Of a stretch of DNA of 64,000 nt, positions 33,399 through 47,705 are shown piece after piece. How positions within the stretch are numbered: position 1 is the first letter of the stretch; every line of letters begins with the position of its first letter. Source of the DNA: Elysia chlorotica (taxonomy: Eukaryota; Mollusca; Gastropoda; Plakobranchidae). Position numbers and translations under genes: made by a program. The notes under the pieces were generated by a model. That model was not told the DNA's origin and did not search any database. It saw only the letters and a list, made by a program, of their open reading frames with translations. The stretch spans positions 81,053-145,052 of the forward strand of contig RQTK01000972.1 in NCBI GenBank assembly GCA_003991915.1, in the 5' to 3' direction.

Positions 33399-34523
33399 AA
33401 CTATCTACCTATCTCTCTATTTTTCCCTTTTTGCTGTCAGTTTTCATCATCCCATCTAATATAAGACACATCCTTGCTGGTCAATCTTTGGGAGAAAATT
33501 TAGTTTCAATGTATTTTCTTAATCATGCAACAAGTATCGAAAATTGATCCTTTGCTGCTCGCTACACAATATCCTCTTTTAAGCTTGTTAATTATTAAAT
33601 CAATGAAACGCCCTTTTTCTGTTCTTTTTCGGGGTTTTGGAGGGGGTCGTTTCTGTACACCATACGTTCAAACACAATGCTACTCTTGTTAAAGGAGATG
33701 TAAGATGAATTTAAATGTTTACGAATGGCTGAATCGCCTGAATGGCTGCAGATCGGGAACAAAGACTGAGACCAGCGATATAAAATAAAGATCAAATGAT
33801 TAATGCAACAGATGGGATAGTCATATTTAAAAGTGTTTTTTCTATTGGTATTCTACGCAGGTTTATACAAACACACAAACGAAAAGTTACTTCACGAAAA
33901 AAGTAAAGCTGAGCCAGCAATTCTAGGGATAATAAAGCTTACCAAGCTTAAAGGCGATTACGCTGTGCTCATAACGTGCTGTTGTTAGTTAGATCGATAG
34001 ATTTGTACCACACACCATTACGGCATTAACTATGGGCCAACTCACCCATACGCAGGCCGACATAATTATATAGATGAATATAATTAAGGATTCCCTCAGC
34101 CATACGTTTTACCCACGCATACTCACACAAAGAGCAAAATGTGTATTAATCACTAAGCATCGAGTAGCCAGGCAAAGATAAAGTAAAAAAAAAAATTGGA
34201 GGCTGTTTTTATTCTTTTGCTTTGTGTGCGTCTGTTGTGTTTTTCTTGTTGCTATTTTCTTTTCGTTCTGTATGTTTAACTGTTCATTTTTTCCCAGTGC
34301 CATTTTTATTTAGGCCCCTATGCTAGCAGTAAATTATTTCTTATTCTTTGGAGTGCGGTACGAAAAGATGGACACAAAAAAGGCTTGCCTCTTTTATTTC
34401 ACCCCTCTATTCTTCCATTCCATTTCATTTTCTTTTTAATGATGTCTATGTTTCGATGTGTCTGCCTGCCTGCCTTCCTGTCTGTCTATCTTTGCGCTAT
34501 CTCTTCACTCTCTCCTGATCCCA

Positions 34524-34590
34524 TCTCTCTCCCTCTCCCTGTCTCTGTCTCTCTATCTCTCTATCTCTAACTCTCTCTCCCTCTCTCCAA
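34524..34590. repeat. CT-rich degenerate simple sequence
   Basis: CTCTCC/TCTG/TATC mixed tract. The Ser-Leu frames across it are artefacts. Confidence 0.8.
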
Positions 34591-35402
34591 CCAAAACAAC
34601 AACAACATTGACCTTCCATTCACACATTCGAGATAAGCTCTTTCACCAGTGCAAAGTCGCTCTGAAAACCTCTCCCTCTTGCTCGAACTATTAGTATTAG
34701 GGCTCAAGTGTTGGGATTTATGGATTAGACATTGAATTCTTTCAAAACCAAATAACAGTACAATTACATAATTATAATATCATGTAGGCATTTGTGTTAA
34801 ACATTCATAATTATACACACGCGTTTCGGTTGGTTCAGTTAACGTTCAAGGACCCACCAAAAAATTAGGACGGTGGTGTTATGTTGCCATGGATCACTAT
34901 CATGTTTGTATCTATGTGGCGGTAAGTCTGGCCCGAGGACACCAGTTTCAGATAACCTTGGTCTGGCTCCATTAATTTCCATGTCCCCAAAAGCTTGGAC
35001 AGTTGACACGTTCCAGTGGAGCGGGTTGGTTGGTCAACATTGTTTCACAGGAATTAGGCATAATTATAAAGGCTGTACAATCCACCGTTTTGACTCTATA
35101 AAATTATCCTCTGGTAGGCCTACAGTCCACACGACTATAACGTGAGACATAACCACAACCCTTAACTAAGCAGATAGTTTCTGATTGCTCATTGGCTGTG
35201 TAAGTGCAGATAAGAGCTATGATTGGACACGATGCAGATTTATTCCCTTTACTATCGTCTTCGCTTTTGCTATGGGCCCCACATCGTCAGGCCTCTAATA
35301 CTTTTTAGAGGGCGTTGTTCACTTGTGTAGCGTCTTTTATCAATAATTTAGACTAAAGTTTAACCTGTGAGAAATAAATAATAAATAAAAAGAGGGGAGG
35401 GA

Positions 35403-35412
35403 AGAGAGAGAG

Positions 35413-35449
<37 letters not shown>

Positions 35450-35580
35450 GGGAGCGAGAGAAAGAGAAAGAGAGAGACAGATGGACAGACGGATAAAGGT
35501 AGAAGGGTAGGGGGAGGGAGAGACAGAGACACAGAGAGACAGAGACAGACAGACACACACACACAAACACAGACACAGAC
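35403..35580. repeat. (GA)n with GACA-rich extension
   Basis: GA tract 35415-35446, then GAGAAA/GACAGA repeats and a short CA run to about 35566. Confidence 0.9.
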
Positions 35581-36634
35581 ATACCTCAGAGAAAATAGGG
35601 GAAGAGGAAAGGAGAAGAATAAAACATTATTACTCAATTGCAACTTTTGTAATTCTCTTGAATAATGCAATCGTTGGCGACGGTCGAAAAGAAAGAAGCA
35701 CTACTTTTAAAAATTGATTAGTCATTGAATTTCTTCGGAACTCTTCAAAGACAGCGATTCACTGAAACAAACGATTGTCATGGGCTCCGCTTCTGACAAA
35801 CTCCACTGACGAATATCCGGAGGAGAACTTAACTAATAATAATGATCTTAAAGGTCCAATGCAGAGGCAAAAGTGAGGTATAATGTAAGCATTATCTGGA
35901 ATCTACAGACCAGAATTCATTTGAAAAGACGCGGGGCAGCCCGATAGTGATTTATCAATCATAGTACAAAAATAACCCTTTATCTTCTTTCATAGAAAAC
36001 TCTTTTGTAAGCAGAAAATATACTTGTAACGGCTTCAGGTTATACAAAAATTTAATGCAAGACTTATACAACGTCTTATAGCCTACCGGTGTAATATAAT
36101 AAACTAGCAGATTGAAACAAGCCCCCCTGGCCATTTTTTTTATAGGACCTTATAGACAGCAACATTTTTTTCAAATAATTTTTTCCTCAAAGTTACCCCT
36201 TAAATTGTGTGCTTTTTTAAAATTAAAATTTGAATTTTTGCATATGTGATAGCTAGAAAGCATACTGCTGAGATTTCGGATTGGCAAAGTCTCTAAGTGC
36301 AAACTTAATCGCTTGAAATAACATAAAAAAAACATTATTGAGTCTCCTCTTTACAAGTTATGAAGAATATTAAAGAAAAGAAAAATTATATTGATTTCTT
36401 GCCCAACCGATCCGCTTGATCGGTGCACTGAATAACCAGCTCAAAAGCGAAGCCAAAATCTATTTATATATCGATAGAGAAGACAAAGATATTTAAATAT
36501 ATACCCCCTGTAAAAACAAACAAACCCCCTAATCCTTTCATGTTTAACCATTCACTTAAATCGGTGATTTTTTTCCAGCACCCTTAATATCAATATACCA
36601 TAGACATTAATATAGAAGTATATCATTGTGTCAG

Positions 36635-37146
36635 TAATTCATTTGTCAAATATTAACGTTGATACAGAATTTGTTATGTAAATTTTACATGTATTGATTT
36701 TGTGATCATTTTTCATACCACCGTGTCTGTCTGGAAAGACTGTATATTTGTGTCAATTACTATGCTATGTGTTGCTGGCCTGAGCACTGCACGGATTTCA
36801 TTTATAAAAAAAAAACAGTCTGGCCCGTTTCATCGCTTTGATATTACGCTTCTGTCTGGTTATATCAAATTCATTATTATTATTATTACTAGATAGAATA
36901 TATTAGATGAATTTGATATAACCAGACAGAAGCGTAATATCAAAGCGATGAAACGGGCCAGACTGTTTTTTTTTTATAAATGAAATCCGTGCAGTGCTCA
37001 GGCCAGCAACACATAGCATAGTAATTGACACAAATATACAGTCTTTCCAGACAGACACGGTGGTATGAAAAATGATCACAAAATCAATACATGTAAAATT
37101 TACATAACAAATTCTGTATCAACGTTAATATTTGACAAATGAATTA
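36635..37146. repeat. Perfect 240-bp inverted repeat beside the assembly gap
   Basis: Left arm 36635-36874 and right arm 36907-37146 are exact reverse complements as far as I can check, including a 10-base A run matched by a 10-base T run. The 32-base spacer starts with a TAT/ATT repeat. The right arm ends at the N gap. Such a perfect fold-back ending at a gap is most simply an assembly or read artefact. Confidence 0.95.
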
Positions 37147-37156
37147 NNNNNNNNNN
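37147..37156. other. Assembly gap (10 N)
   Basis: Ten undetermined bases between the right arm of the fold-back and a (TAA)n tract. The true size is unknown. Confidence 1.

Positions 37157-37212
<56 letters not shown>
37157..37212. repeat. (TAA)n microsatellite
   Basis: About 18 TAA units starting directly after the gap. An ATT tract, its reverse complement, lies in the spacer of the fold-back. Confidence 0.95.
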
Positions 37213-37213
<1 letters not shown>

Positions 37214-38317
37214 ATGGAATGAAAATTTTTAGATTCGAAGCATTACAAATCTAGTTGATGTACTTTGTATAATGATTGTGATAAGAGTGACCCATTGTGT
37301 ACCAAACTCCGTTCTTTACTTGTACACATTCTTTACACTTTATCTGGAACTTACGAATGTATCCAACTTCTAGCAAACCACACACAATCCAACTGACTGA
37401 GAAAAACAAAACAAAGCAAAATAAAACAAAATTCGATCTATTGTAATATTTAAAAAAGGATTTTAATTCACATTGTAGAACTGTTTGTGGTAGACTTTAG
37501 CAAATTCGCTTTAAAAAAATCCAACTGATTTGCACAAGATACTTGCGCATATTAATACATATAAAAAGTCACCCAAAACATATTTATGTTTTTTTTATCA
37601 CAAAAACAATAACACCACTTCACAACCAAGATCTATGAAAAATAATTATAACAGCTCAAAAAGAACATGTGATGAATAAGGCTTCTTATGAAGTTAGGCA
37701 CACGACTTTTTTGGAAAAAAAAATTCCTTGAATATATAATCAGAAAGGCATAAATATGGAAACACATTAAATTAAACGTTCAAAAACAAAACAAAAAAAG
37801 TAAAAAAACTTAGAGACAAGAATATTATTGATGGTGAAGTATCTTCTAAGACACAGACAATGAGTAAACAAAAAACAACAGCTGAAGCTACAACAACGTA
37901 AATAATTAAATTATATCAAAAAAAAAAAAACAACAACAACAAAAACATTAACTTACGTGCATATAAAGAAGTACGCCATTTCTTAACAAAATTTGAAAAT
38001 ATGAATGGGTAGAGAAAAGCTCATCATCAGGCTTCATTGGAAAGGTCAACGATTTTGTGATACTCTAGAGTGTTCAGATAAACAGCACAAAAGCAAATAA
38101 CTATTCATTCCATTGAAGCCGTCATGCTTTGAGAGCATGCACAGAGGCAGTAGATGAGACGAATCGATGACACAAACAAAAGCAACCATACAGATATCAA
38201 AATGTGTAGCAATCTCACAAAACAAGTCTAGCTGTGGTCCATACTTGCTGAAACAATGCTTCAATACAGATATAATTGCAGAAAATATTATCAGAAAAGA
38301 TGATCTTGGATCATGGA

Positions 38318-38602
38318 TTTAGTTGAGTTGAGTTGAGTTGCTTAAGGCACTATCAGCACTAAATAGTCTAAATTATGGAAGTGCCCCAATATTAGCATCT
38401 GACATCTGACAATTTTATATGCTGTCACGCTGCAGGGAAGCCTGGACTTCTGTCTTAGACGGTCACATTATTTTGACACTTACCAAAGCAGTAGGAGAAG
38501 AAATCAGACAAATAAATTTTTGACCAATTGCAGGTTTTGAACTGAGGACCTGTTGATTATGAGAGTAAAGCTCAACCAGGTAAGCTAATTTGTCCCCCTT
38601 TG
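38318..38602 (-). mobile_element. tRNA-headed SINE, near full length
   Basis: The tail has four TTGAG units (TTGAGTTGAGTTGAGTTG). Core TGACAATTTTATATGCTGTC, reversed B box GGTTTTGAACTG, head near 38600. Confidence 0.85.
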
Positions 38603-39897
38603 GATGACGAAATGGCGACATTTGCTCACAAATCCATTTTTTTTTTTTAAAACAGCATTTTAATAACTATTCTTCAAAAGTCTGACCCGCAACCAAACTT
38701 ATTTTGTAAATTTGCTACACAAAATAATATCGAAACGTAAATGACGTCTATCACCACCAGCAAGCACATCATCAACACTCTTCATCATGACTTTGTTAGA
38801 AAAAGAAAATTTGAAGAATATACAAGAATATACAAAAACAACAGTATTGTTGATCTTAGAAAAACAACAACAACAGAATTGTTACACACTTCCCCTTATG
38901 TGTAACATTATTCATCTTTCTTTTTAATTTGACATTAATTGGGTCAACTTACAAACAAAAGAAAACAACAACAGCGAAATGTATTATGGTTTAAACGATA
39001 GGCAAGACAGCATGAAAAAAAATTATTCACCTTCTAGTCATTCACACACACTTTGCTCTTTCTGCAGGGTACTTGAATTTTGTGAACTGTTCCAGTGCTA
39101 ATTATAATCTGATATAATTAGAGTGATAGGGGTTATTGGCTCTGAACCCTGCTTGGGTCCTTTTTTTTCTTCTTCTTTTTTTTTTAGCGTGACCTATCAA
39201 GTTTTTATAACCTAATTCAAGCTCTTCCTCACAACAAAACTCATAATGAATTGCTCAAAATAAATATCACTAGAGAGTGAACTTTTTTTAAACAAGATTT
39301 TTATGTTAATAGAGTTGTTACATGACTTCTGGTATTATCTTCAGAGTGAAATTAGTTTGGTTTGCTTCGCCGACCTATTCCCTTCACAAATATAAAAAAG
39401 ATTTAAATAAAACATGAAAAGGGCAAACTACACTGTAAAATGATCTTTCATAACAGCAAAGTTCAAAGATCATCATGCTTCAAACAAACCACACACAGCC
39501 AGAACAGAGATTTCCTTTGTGGCCCCATCAACAAACACCTAACACTTGGATAATCACAATAGGATTATGCACTTTATACATGTAGATTTACATAAACTGA
39601 AGCTCACAAATGCAATAAATTATTTTATGGCCAAGCATAAAGATTTATTGGTCACGTAGAACTGATTAAATAACCATTGACATAAACGTATTAACTTTGG
39701 CCAGTGTAGCATCTAGGGACTGGACAACAACTACACTTAAGAAAACGTGATGAATTTGTAATGTGATGAAACAATCTTTAAATGATCTGAATATTCAAAA
39801 CGAAGCAATAATTTTATTTTGACACTGGTATTATCTTACCAGAGCAAAGACCCAAATATTGGTATTGTTCAGTCACACCTTTAAGGCATGATGTCTC

Positions 39898-40018
39898 ACA
39901 AAAAGATAAAATTAAATAACAAAAATAACTAAAAAAAACATCTCAAGGGTTTCAACACAAAAAGATAAAATTAAATAACAAAAAAAACTTAAAAAACACA
40001 TCTCAAGAGTTTCAACAA
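39898..40018. repeat. 60-bp tandem duplication
   Basis: CACAAAAAGATAAAATTAAA through TCTCAAGGGTTTCAACA occurs twice in direct succession (39898-39957 and 39958-40018), with a few differences in A-run length. Confidence 0.9.
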
Positions 40019-41623
40019 AAATCAAACTATACATCACCAAAAAAGCATACTAACTAATCAAACCCACAATAAGGCAAACAATGGACGGCTAGAAACATTG
40101 CTGCAAAGTCTTTTTTTCAACCGGTCTAGTGGTTTGTTACTTCATAATCTTGGCTCTATCGCTGCATACTGAATTTGCTGTAAGCTTCACAAACAACCCA
40201 TTATAAACAATACCCCTACATTTTCCCACCAATTTTTCTCTGAAAACCTTTTCCCAAACATTGAATTCCAATTACGAACTATCTACATTAAATATATTAT
40301 ACACTGTATTCGTTAATGTGTCTTTACCTAGGAAATTATGAATCTTTGAGGAAATTATCTCGACATAGTAAAATCTACCACCATCTTGATTATCTTTTCC
40401 CACTCAGGATCCTTGGGAGAATTAAAAAAAAACATCCTAAAAAGTTGAAGACTTAGACCAGAAAGAAAAAAAGAAAAAAACAAATTGCATGATATGGAAT
40501 TGTCATATTTTTATATCTTTTACAATAGCATTTACATGCAAATTATTCTTCATACTTCAAATTTCTAAGGCAACAATTAAATAAATGTGAAAATTTAATA
40601 GGAAAATACCATTAGTGATTCATTTTCTCATTTTCTAATGATCCAAAGCTTATTCATTAGCCTTTTTTTGTTTACAAACAATTTGATAGCAAGCACACTT
40701 AGAAAAAGCAAACTTTCCAGCTTAAAAACAAATGAAGAAACTGAATGGTGTTAACTTATAGACTACTAGGGCATAGATTTCAAAGATATCAATTTTAACT
40801 TCTTAAAACCAGGAAACATAAGATTTAAGTGCTCATGATATGAATAAAAAAAGGAAAAACTATTGTGAAGTACCCAAGCCAATGTTTTCGAATATTTAAA
40901 TTGTTGTGTGATGCAAAAATATACAAAGAGTATGTGTAATTCCTCTTAAAAAAAAATAAATGAAACAACAAGCTACGAGAGGAGCAATTGTTCTTTAACC
41001 CTGTGTGGTCTCAATCATTCCAAAGGTATCAGAGTAGGTTCTTTATTCATTTTTCCATACACAAACACACACTCATTATACCTGCCTTTTACAATTAAGA
41101 AGGAAAAGCAGATGCATCAAAATTCGGTCAGTGAAAAACGAGCTTATTGCTCTATTTTGACTCTGACAATATCATCAAAATTTTTGTGTTTGACACATTT
41201 CTGATTTCATGTTATCTTACAATCGACATGTATTTTTTTAATGGATTCTGAGGATAATGTGTCACTTTTGGCTACACATCTAAGGAAAATATTCCTTTTA
41301 ATTCCTTTCCCCAACTTTAGCATAGAAAACTACATGTATTTTCAATTTATTTTGTAGGAAAATGCTATTTGGCCCACCAAATCCCACTTCATCATTTGAA
41401 AAAATACAACAACTTGCGCCCTCTACTACTACTACTAGTCTCTTTCCTTGCCATGTCTTTACCCATTATGTACAGTGTGCCACCCAAAAAACACACCAAG
41501 ATTCATTCTATCTGGTTCTCTCCACTAAGTACATGTACATGACATCTTACCCTTAAACGAGAATAGATCCCCTCTTCACACATTCTTTGACAACAAAACA
41601 TACTCTATTCTTCAACACACCCA

Positions 41624-41999
41624 TCATTCTCTCTTGTTCTTGCTTGCTCTGCTGCCACTGCTGAAACACATGCGGAAACACCTGGAGCACATCAAGTAGC
41701 ACAGGAAGAACAAACAGCCAAACACAAAGCCAAAGAAGGCAAGCAGGTCCAGGCAGTAATACTTGTAGGCCGGCATCTCCTGTCCAGCATAGCGCATGTA
41801 TGCACCGCCGTACTTCATCACATGGTCCAGCCAGAAGGCAGCTCGTTTCACAGGGAGCCCTTGCACCACCTTGAAGATTTCTGAAGCCTTGGCTATTCTG
41901 GTGCGATAGGTGGAGTTGCGCACAAGCTCTGTAATCATATCCACCAAGTCGTCAGCTGTCACTTCTTTAATGTTGGCCGTCAGACTCCATCCTTTAGAG
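41624..41999 (-). CDS. UGT exon D (C-terminal, membrane anchor)
   Basis: Acceptor ACATGTAATAG, then one base completing Arg, SKGWSLTANIKEVTADDLVD, the LPVKRAAFWLDHVMKY block typical of the UGT C-domain, the membrane helix and the basic tail. The stop is at 41626-41624. Confidence 0.93.
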
Positions 42000-44900
42000 C
42001 TATTACATGTAAGAAAAAAGAAAAATCTCCTTTTACGATACATAGTATAATTATTTTATTGGTAAATTACATGAGCTTAGAAATTTTAAGACCACATGTG
42101 TCGTATAAAAACATTAGGGTTTTGCATTATACCCATCATTAGTTCATCAGTACACAATAATTATAAGAACAGATTTTTTACTGCAAAATTTTAAAAATTC
42201 TCCAAATGTATCAAATTTAGGTGATTGAGTGAAGCAGCAATATTATATACTACTTTGAGAACCACAATAGACAAAGAGATTTTTTTAAAAATCATCTCAA
42301 ACTTTTCCCTTTAAAGTTCAGGTAGCCAGACTTTTACTTTATTGCGTACATGCCTCCCTAACTCTTCATGCTAATACTTACCGAGTTCTCTCAGCAGCAT
42401 ACCATTGGTCACCAAACAGAGGCAGGCACAGGGTGGGCTTGGCATTGTACAGAGCCTCGTACTGGCCGTTCTTGCCGCAGTGAGACACAAACAGTTTAAT
42501 GTTGGGGTGGGCCACCAGATCATTTTGCGGAATCCAAGTCGAAGTGAGGATCTTCCCTGGCTCGGGCGATGACATGTTCACACGCCAGACAAACTTGTAG
42601 TTCAGCCTCTGGAAAGCATTGGACATCTTGGAGGCCACATATTCTGGCAGGTTGACCACCATGCTGCCAAAGCTGACCACAATGACGCCCTCGGGGGAGT
42701 TCTTCTCGACAAAGTCTTTGAAGATGCCTGTCAAGGGCTTAGCCTCAGAGATGGCGGCGCCACCAATACGGATCACGTTAGGGAGGACTGGCTGGGGATA
42801 ATCCAGGATGTGGTCGCTCTCCACGAGGACGACCTCGGCCAGTGGCATGAGCTGCTCCACAGAGATGAGCGGTCGGTTGGGGGCGTAGCGTGCCACGGCA
42901 TTGCTGTAGCCAGACATGTCCACAAAGTAGAGCAGGCCGAGCGCAGCCAGGTTCACAACGCGCTGCGGGAAGGTCATGTGTTTGGACACCTGTAAAAATA
43001 TGGAAAAAAAGGAGAATACTTAATTAGTTGAAAAAAAATAGAAGCGGAAAGGGAATTGCTAATGATACAATATTACCCTTTCCGCTACTCAATTGTTTGT
43101 GTTCAATATGATTTATCTCATACTTTAATGTTTCCCTTTTTTTGTTAATTCAAATACATTGTGCGATATTCTCTGACAGCCCGACCAAATTATTCATATA
43201 CATGTTATGTAAAGAGAAATGTCAGTGTTGCCAATTTCAGAAATAAAAGAGAAAACAGTTGAGTCAGTTTCCTGTACAAGCAATCAATCACATACACTAT
43301 CCATAGAAAACTAAGCAACTTACGATTCATACAATTATTTGGGGTTTAAATTTTTTTAAAAAGCCAAATATTGAATCATTAATATTTTGAACCTTTTTGC
43401 CTGCCAGATTTGTCTTCATTGCGATCGCATCATAAAGCTATACAAAAACGTCCATGGATAGCACCAACATCCTCATTGGTATACAGACAGTTTTATTTCA
43501 ATCATTCTGCGCTTCAACATGGTTCGATATTCTAACCGATGCTTCGTTTTAGCATCAATTTATATTCCATTTGGTTAGATGATGAGTATTGGATCATTGG
43601 AACTTATCCAACTAATCTGTTAAACTTATTACTTCCATTCCCACTTACCTGAAAGACGGGCAGGGCGACCGCGCCGGGGTTAAAGGGCACGCGTAGGGTC
43701 ATAGGGTCATAGTGTGACCCCGCGATGGCGAAGGGCACGTCCAGTCTGTAGGCCAAGGTCGCATACAGGTACACAGTGGGGATAGAGTCAATCACGATCA
43801 GGTGTGGGCTCAATTTCCTGTGAAAAGTAAAATAGATTATGATATGTGTTTTACGTATCCCGTCTTGAACTGTTGAAAGTGTATAATCAGAATTTAAAAA
43901 AAAACAACAACAAAAAACAAAAACGAAAACCGCCTGCTTCTTATGATGTGATACACATGCCAGCATGAAATGTGATAGCTTATTAATACCAATTAATAAA
44001 CGAACGTAAATTTCCGATAACATTTACGAACGTGTTACAAGTAAGAGTATTATACAGAAACAGGCAAAATGAACAGCAACCACACATTTTTCAATTAAAC
44101 TTGCATACCAAGGCAAATCTTTCAACACTTACAGTTTCAATTACTTCCCACCAAAAAACAAACAAACAAAAAACAAAACAAACAAACAACAACAAAAAAT
44201 AACTTGAATAATAAAATAAAAAGGTTTGGGCCTGGCCTAAGGGAAAACGCATTCATGTTTTCTTTAAGTCCATCACGCAGGATTTTTTATTAACCTCAAT
44301 AACACTAACAATCATCGAATAGGTGTATTTTTAATAATCCTCTTACGAGGGCGAGGTATGAAAGTGCAAATGCAAAGGTGGTTGGTAAAATCATTATTGC
44401 TCGTTTCATAAGTATAGCCATACTTTGCTTCATAATGCGCGGCCTCATGTGAATATTTTGATCAATTCAATTAGGGCGATGAAAGAAAGAGATCATACTC
44501 AATCAAAGCATGCAAAGAATTGCTATGACCATGATTCGAATCAACTAGTCTCTCATTGGTTGGGTATGGATCGATATACGGTAGAAGAGGTTTAAGAACA
44601 ACGTCGCGCTAGCCTACAAATCGTCCGAAGCCTTCTTATTCGCATATCTCATAGGCGAGTCGTAAGTTTACCACAAAGTTGTACTTACAACTATTGGTAC
44701 ACATGTGTAACATACAAAAAACACAAAACAAAAACAAAACAAAACAGATAGAGATGTTGCCTGACAGTGCAAAGCTTTGTCAATAAACTCCTAAGTACAT
44801 GATATGTACCTGAGTACGAAGTAAAAAGTACCCGAAAAGACAAGGACATGTATAACTGCGCATCGTCGTTCAGTTAATCGCGGCGCACCAACTGATCATC

Positions 44901-46431
44901 GAATTTCGGACCTCAAGACAACAGGTCGAGAGCTCTTCCGCCTATCCACCCCCGTCCTATACTGGGGATCATATAATATCAATGTCAAATTAATATCTTG
45001 TAAAAAGAATATCACAATCATGATATTTGCCAACTTCAAACACTGTTGGTTCAGCTGCTCTTTCACTACAAATCATGCCAAGGAGCGCACACACGAAACG
45101 TAACACACCCTTCCAGAGTAATGTTTATACATAGATCTCCATACGCCCATTGTCGCAGATGGCGTTAGCTTTGTGGGTGAGCTATCCACAGATGAACAAA
45201 CACGATAGGCTAACAACGCAAGGTGTTACTTCAGAACTGTTATGAGGGCGAAAGGTTGTACAAGTCGTCTTACCGGATGGAACATTGACTTTGAGCTTGG
45301 CTCTTCCCGCATTTTGATATTGTAAAAATAACTTCACCGTAAGCTTTTTAGATAAAGTCAACATACCATTCATTGTTTCTATCTCATACAGTCACATCGA
45401 TGTTTTAATAATAATTATGCTTTTGAACACACACTTCTTAGTTTACAAAAATCATGATAACATTTTGGTAAAAACGAAATTTTGATTCATTAGTTGGATG
45501 GGTCGTTAACGTACACCGTCAGCAATTGGATCAAATCGTGAAAAGATCCTAAGACTAAGGTCTGACAATTTAAAATAAGCCACACGTATGCAGCGCGGGG
45601 ATACCAGAAATGCTCAGTCGATCACATTGTAGGCCTACTGTCTCCGATCTAACCAGTCAGCATCCTCAACTCGAAAAAACAAAACAAAACAGAAAAAAAC
45701 AACTGAAAACATGTACAATTATTGTTGAAAAAAAGAGCTGACCAATCGCGTTAACTATAAACATATAAAAGAGCATGATATAAAACACAGATTATACCCT
45801 ATAATAGTAAAAAAAAAAATTCCTTAAAAATCCAACTAAACAAAAGACAAATTCAAAGCTACCAAGTGTTGTTTTGTGTTTTTGCTTAGCGCCCAACGCA
45901 ACACCATAAACGCTATATTGTGAACGGGCTCTAAGACTTACGTCTGACAGGTTTACGTGCTGCCACACATAGACAGTATGGAGATACCATGACTCTATCT
46001 CAGTCGCTCACATTAAACTGACACTGGTCCAACCAGAATGGGGCTAGATGAAAAAGAGCGAACCTCCTACGTGGAAAGCCCATGTTCTACTTCAGAGACC
46101 CCCCCCCCCCCTTCCACCCACCCATGTTTAAGCTACCAAGCTTGATTGTAACATCTCTTGGTTACATACGCCTTTGTGGTAGCTGTGTGATTTTTAAGCC
46201 CACCAGAGATAGATGGATGAAAAATAATAGGGGTAGGCGGATACCATGCGAAAGAAAATGGGAGAAACACAAAGAGGTAGATGGTATCGTAAGTGACATT
46301 GACTCGCCAAAACTTGAAATGTATTAGAGATTGTTAGCACCTGCTTTTCAAAATACATTAGTTCGATGAACAATTCATCAATGAAGAGTAACCCGACATC
46401 GGAGAGAGAAATAGGCGAGCGAGCGAGTGAG

Positions 46432-46505
<74 letters not shown>

Positions 46506-47526
46506 CACAAATGTATACAAATTCACCACAGTCTGGTTGACACACCCAATTCTGAATCACTCCAGGGTGACCATCTAGGTCAGCGGTTTCAGATGATAAA
46601 TGCCCTGTTTGGTGTGCTATCAACTTGATCTCGATCTAAAATCCAAGTCTGGTGAACAAACACCACTGACACAGAATGTTATCACGCCCTGATAACTCAA
46701 TTGTCCCCCAGTGACGATGTAGTGAAAAACTAGGTCGATGTTTGGCGAATGGCGTTGGAATGTAAGAAAAAGGTTAGCTTTTTTTTTAAAGGGAAATGTA
46801 AACAGCTACAGCAGCACAAGCAGCTCTAGCAACAACAACAGCAGCAGCAGCAGCAGCACCACCACCACCAACAACGGCAGCAGCAGCAGCAGCAACAACA
46901 ATACTAATTAATAATAATAAAAAAAATAATAACAATACTACTACTGCTGCTGCTGAAGGAAGATTGCACCAGCAAAAATTTGAGGGGATGTATCGACAAA
47001 GGTTTTTTTTAAATTATTTTTCTTACATAACTTGATATTGAACATGTAAAGCTTTAGGAACCCGAGCTGAACGATTGTTATCTCGGTTGAGGCTTTCTGA
47101 TGTCACTAGTGTCACAAGTGTCATCAGAGCAACATGAGAGAGTGTGGGATTATACCATTCTAAACAGACGCTGTGTTATGTCACATAATAGTTCTATTTT
47201 GAGGAAATCCGTGAAGTTGGCATTAGAGTTTATCGGTGAATGTTGTGGCGATTTATGTAGGCCGAATAACAATCTCAGTAACAAAACCCAGAGTTCAAGT
47301 GCTCTTGTTTGGTTTACAGCCGACCATTTCATAAAAAAAGTAAGTGGGTATTACAAAGCTGTCAGCAAGATCAAAGATAATGTAGAGAGGGTGCTTTTGA
47401 GACTAAAATATAAAATATCATAGAGAGAGAGGAGAGAGAGAGAGAGAGAAAGAGAGAGAGTAGATTTTAGATTAAAAATAGTTATAAGTGACGGAAAGTC
47501 ATAATTAAACAATAGAGATAGAGATG

Positions 47527-47595
<69 letters not shown>

Positions 47596-47653
47596 TTTGA
47601 GATTAAAAATAGTTATAAGTGACGGAAAGTCATAATTAAACAATAGAGATAGA

Positions 47654-47705
<52 letters not shown>

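Larger units (their letters stand above)
30160..41623. other. Non-coding stretch between CPOX and the UGT gene
   Basis: 11.5 kb. It should hold the CPOX promoter (just above 30159) and the UGT 3'UTR (just below 41624, with an AATAAA candidate near 41345). I see no clear TATA box or CpG-rich promoter. Contents are SINEs at 31.0, 31.5, 33.2 and 38.3 kb, CT/GA tracts at 32.8-33.4 and 35.4 kb, the fold-back and N gap at 36.6-37.2 kb, and a short tandem duplication at 39.9 kb. 40.1-41.3 kb shows nothing notable. Confidence 0.5.

Noticed and set aside
32459..33400. Ser-Leu-rich frames resembling membrane proteins
   Set aside because: They are readings of CT and TATC simple sequence.
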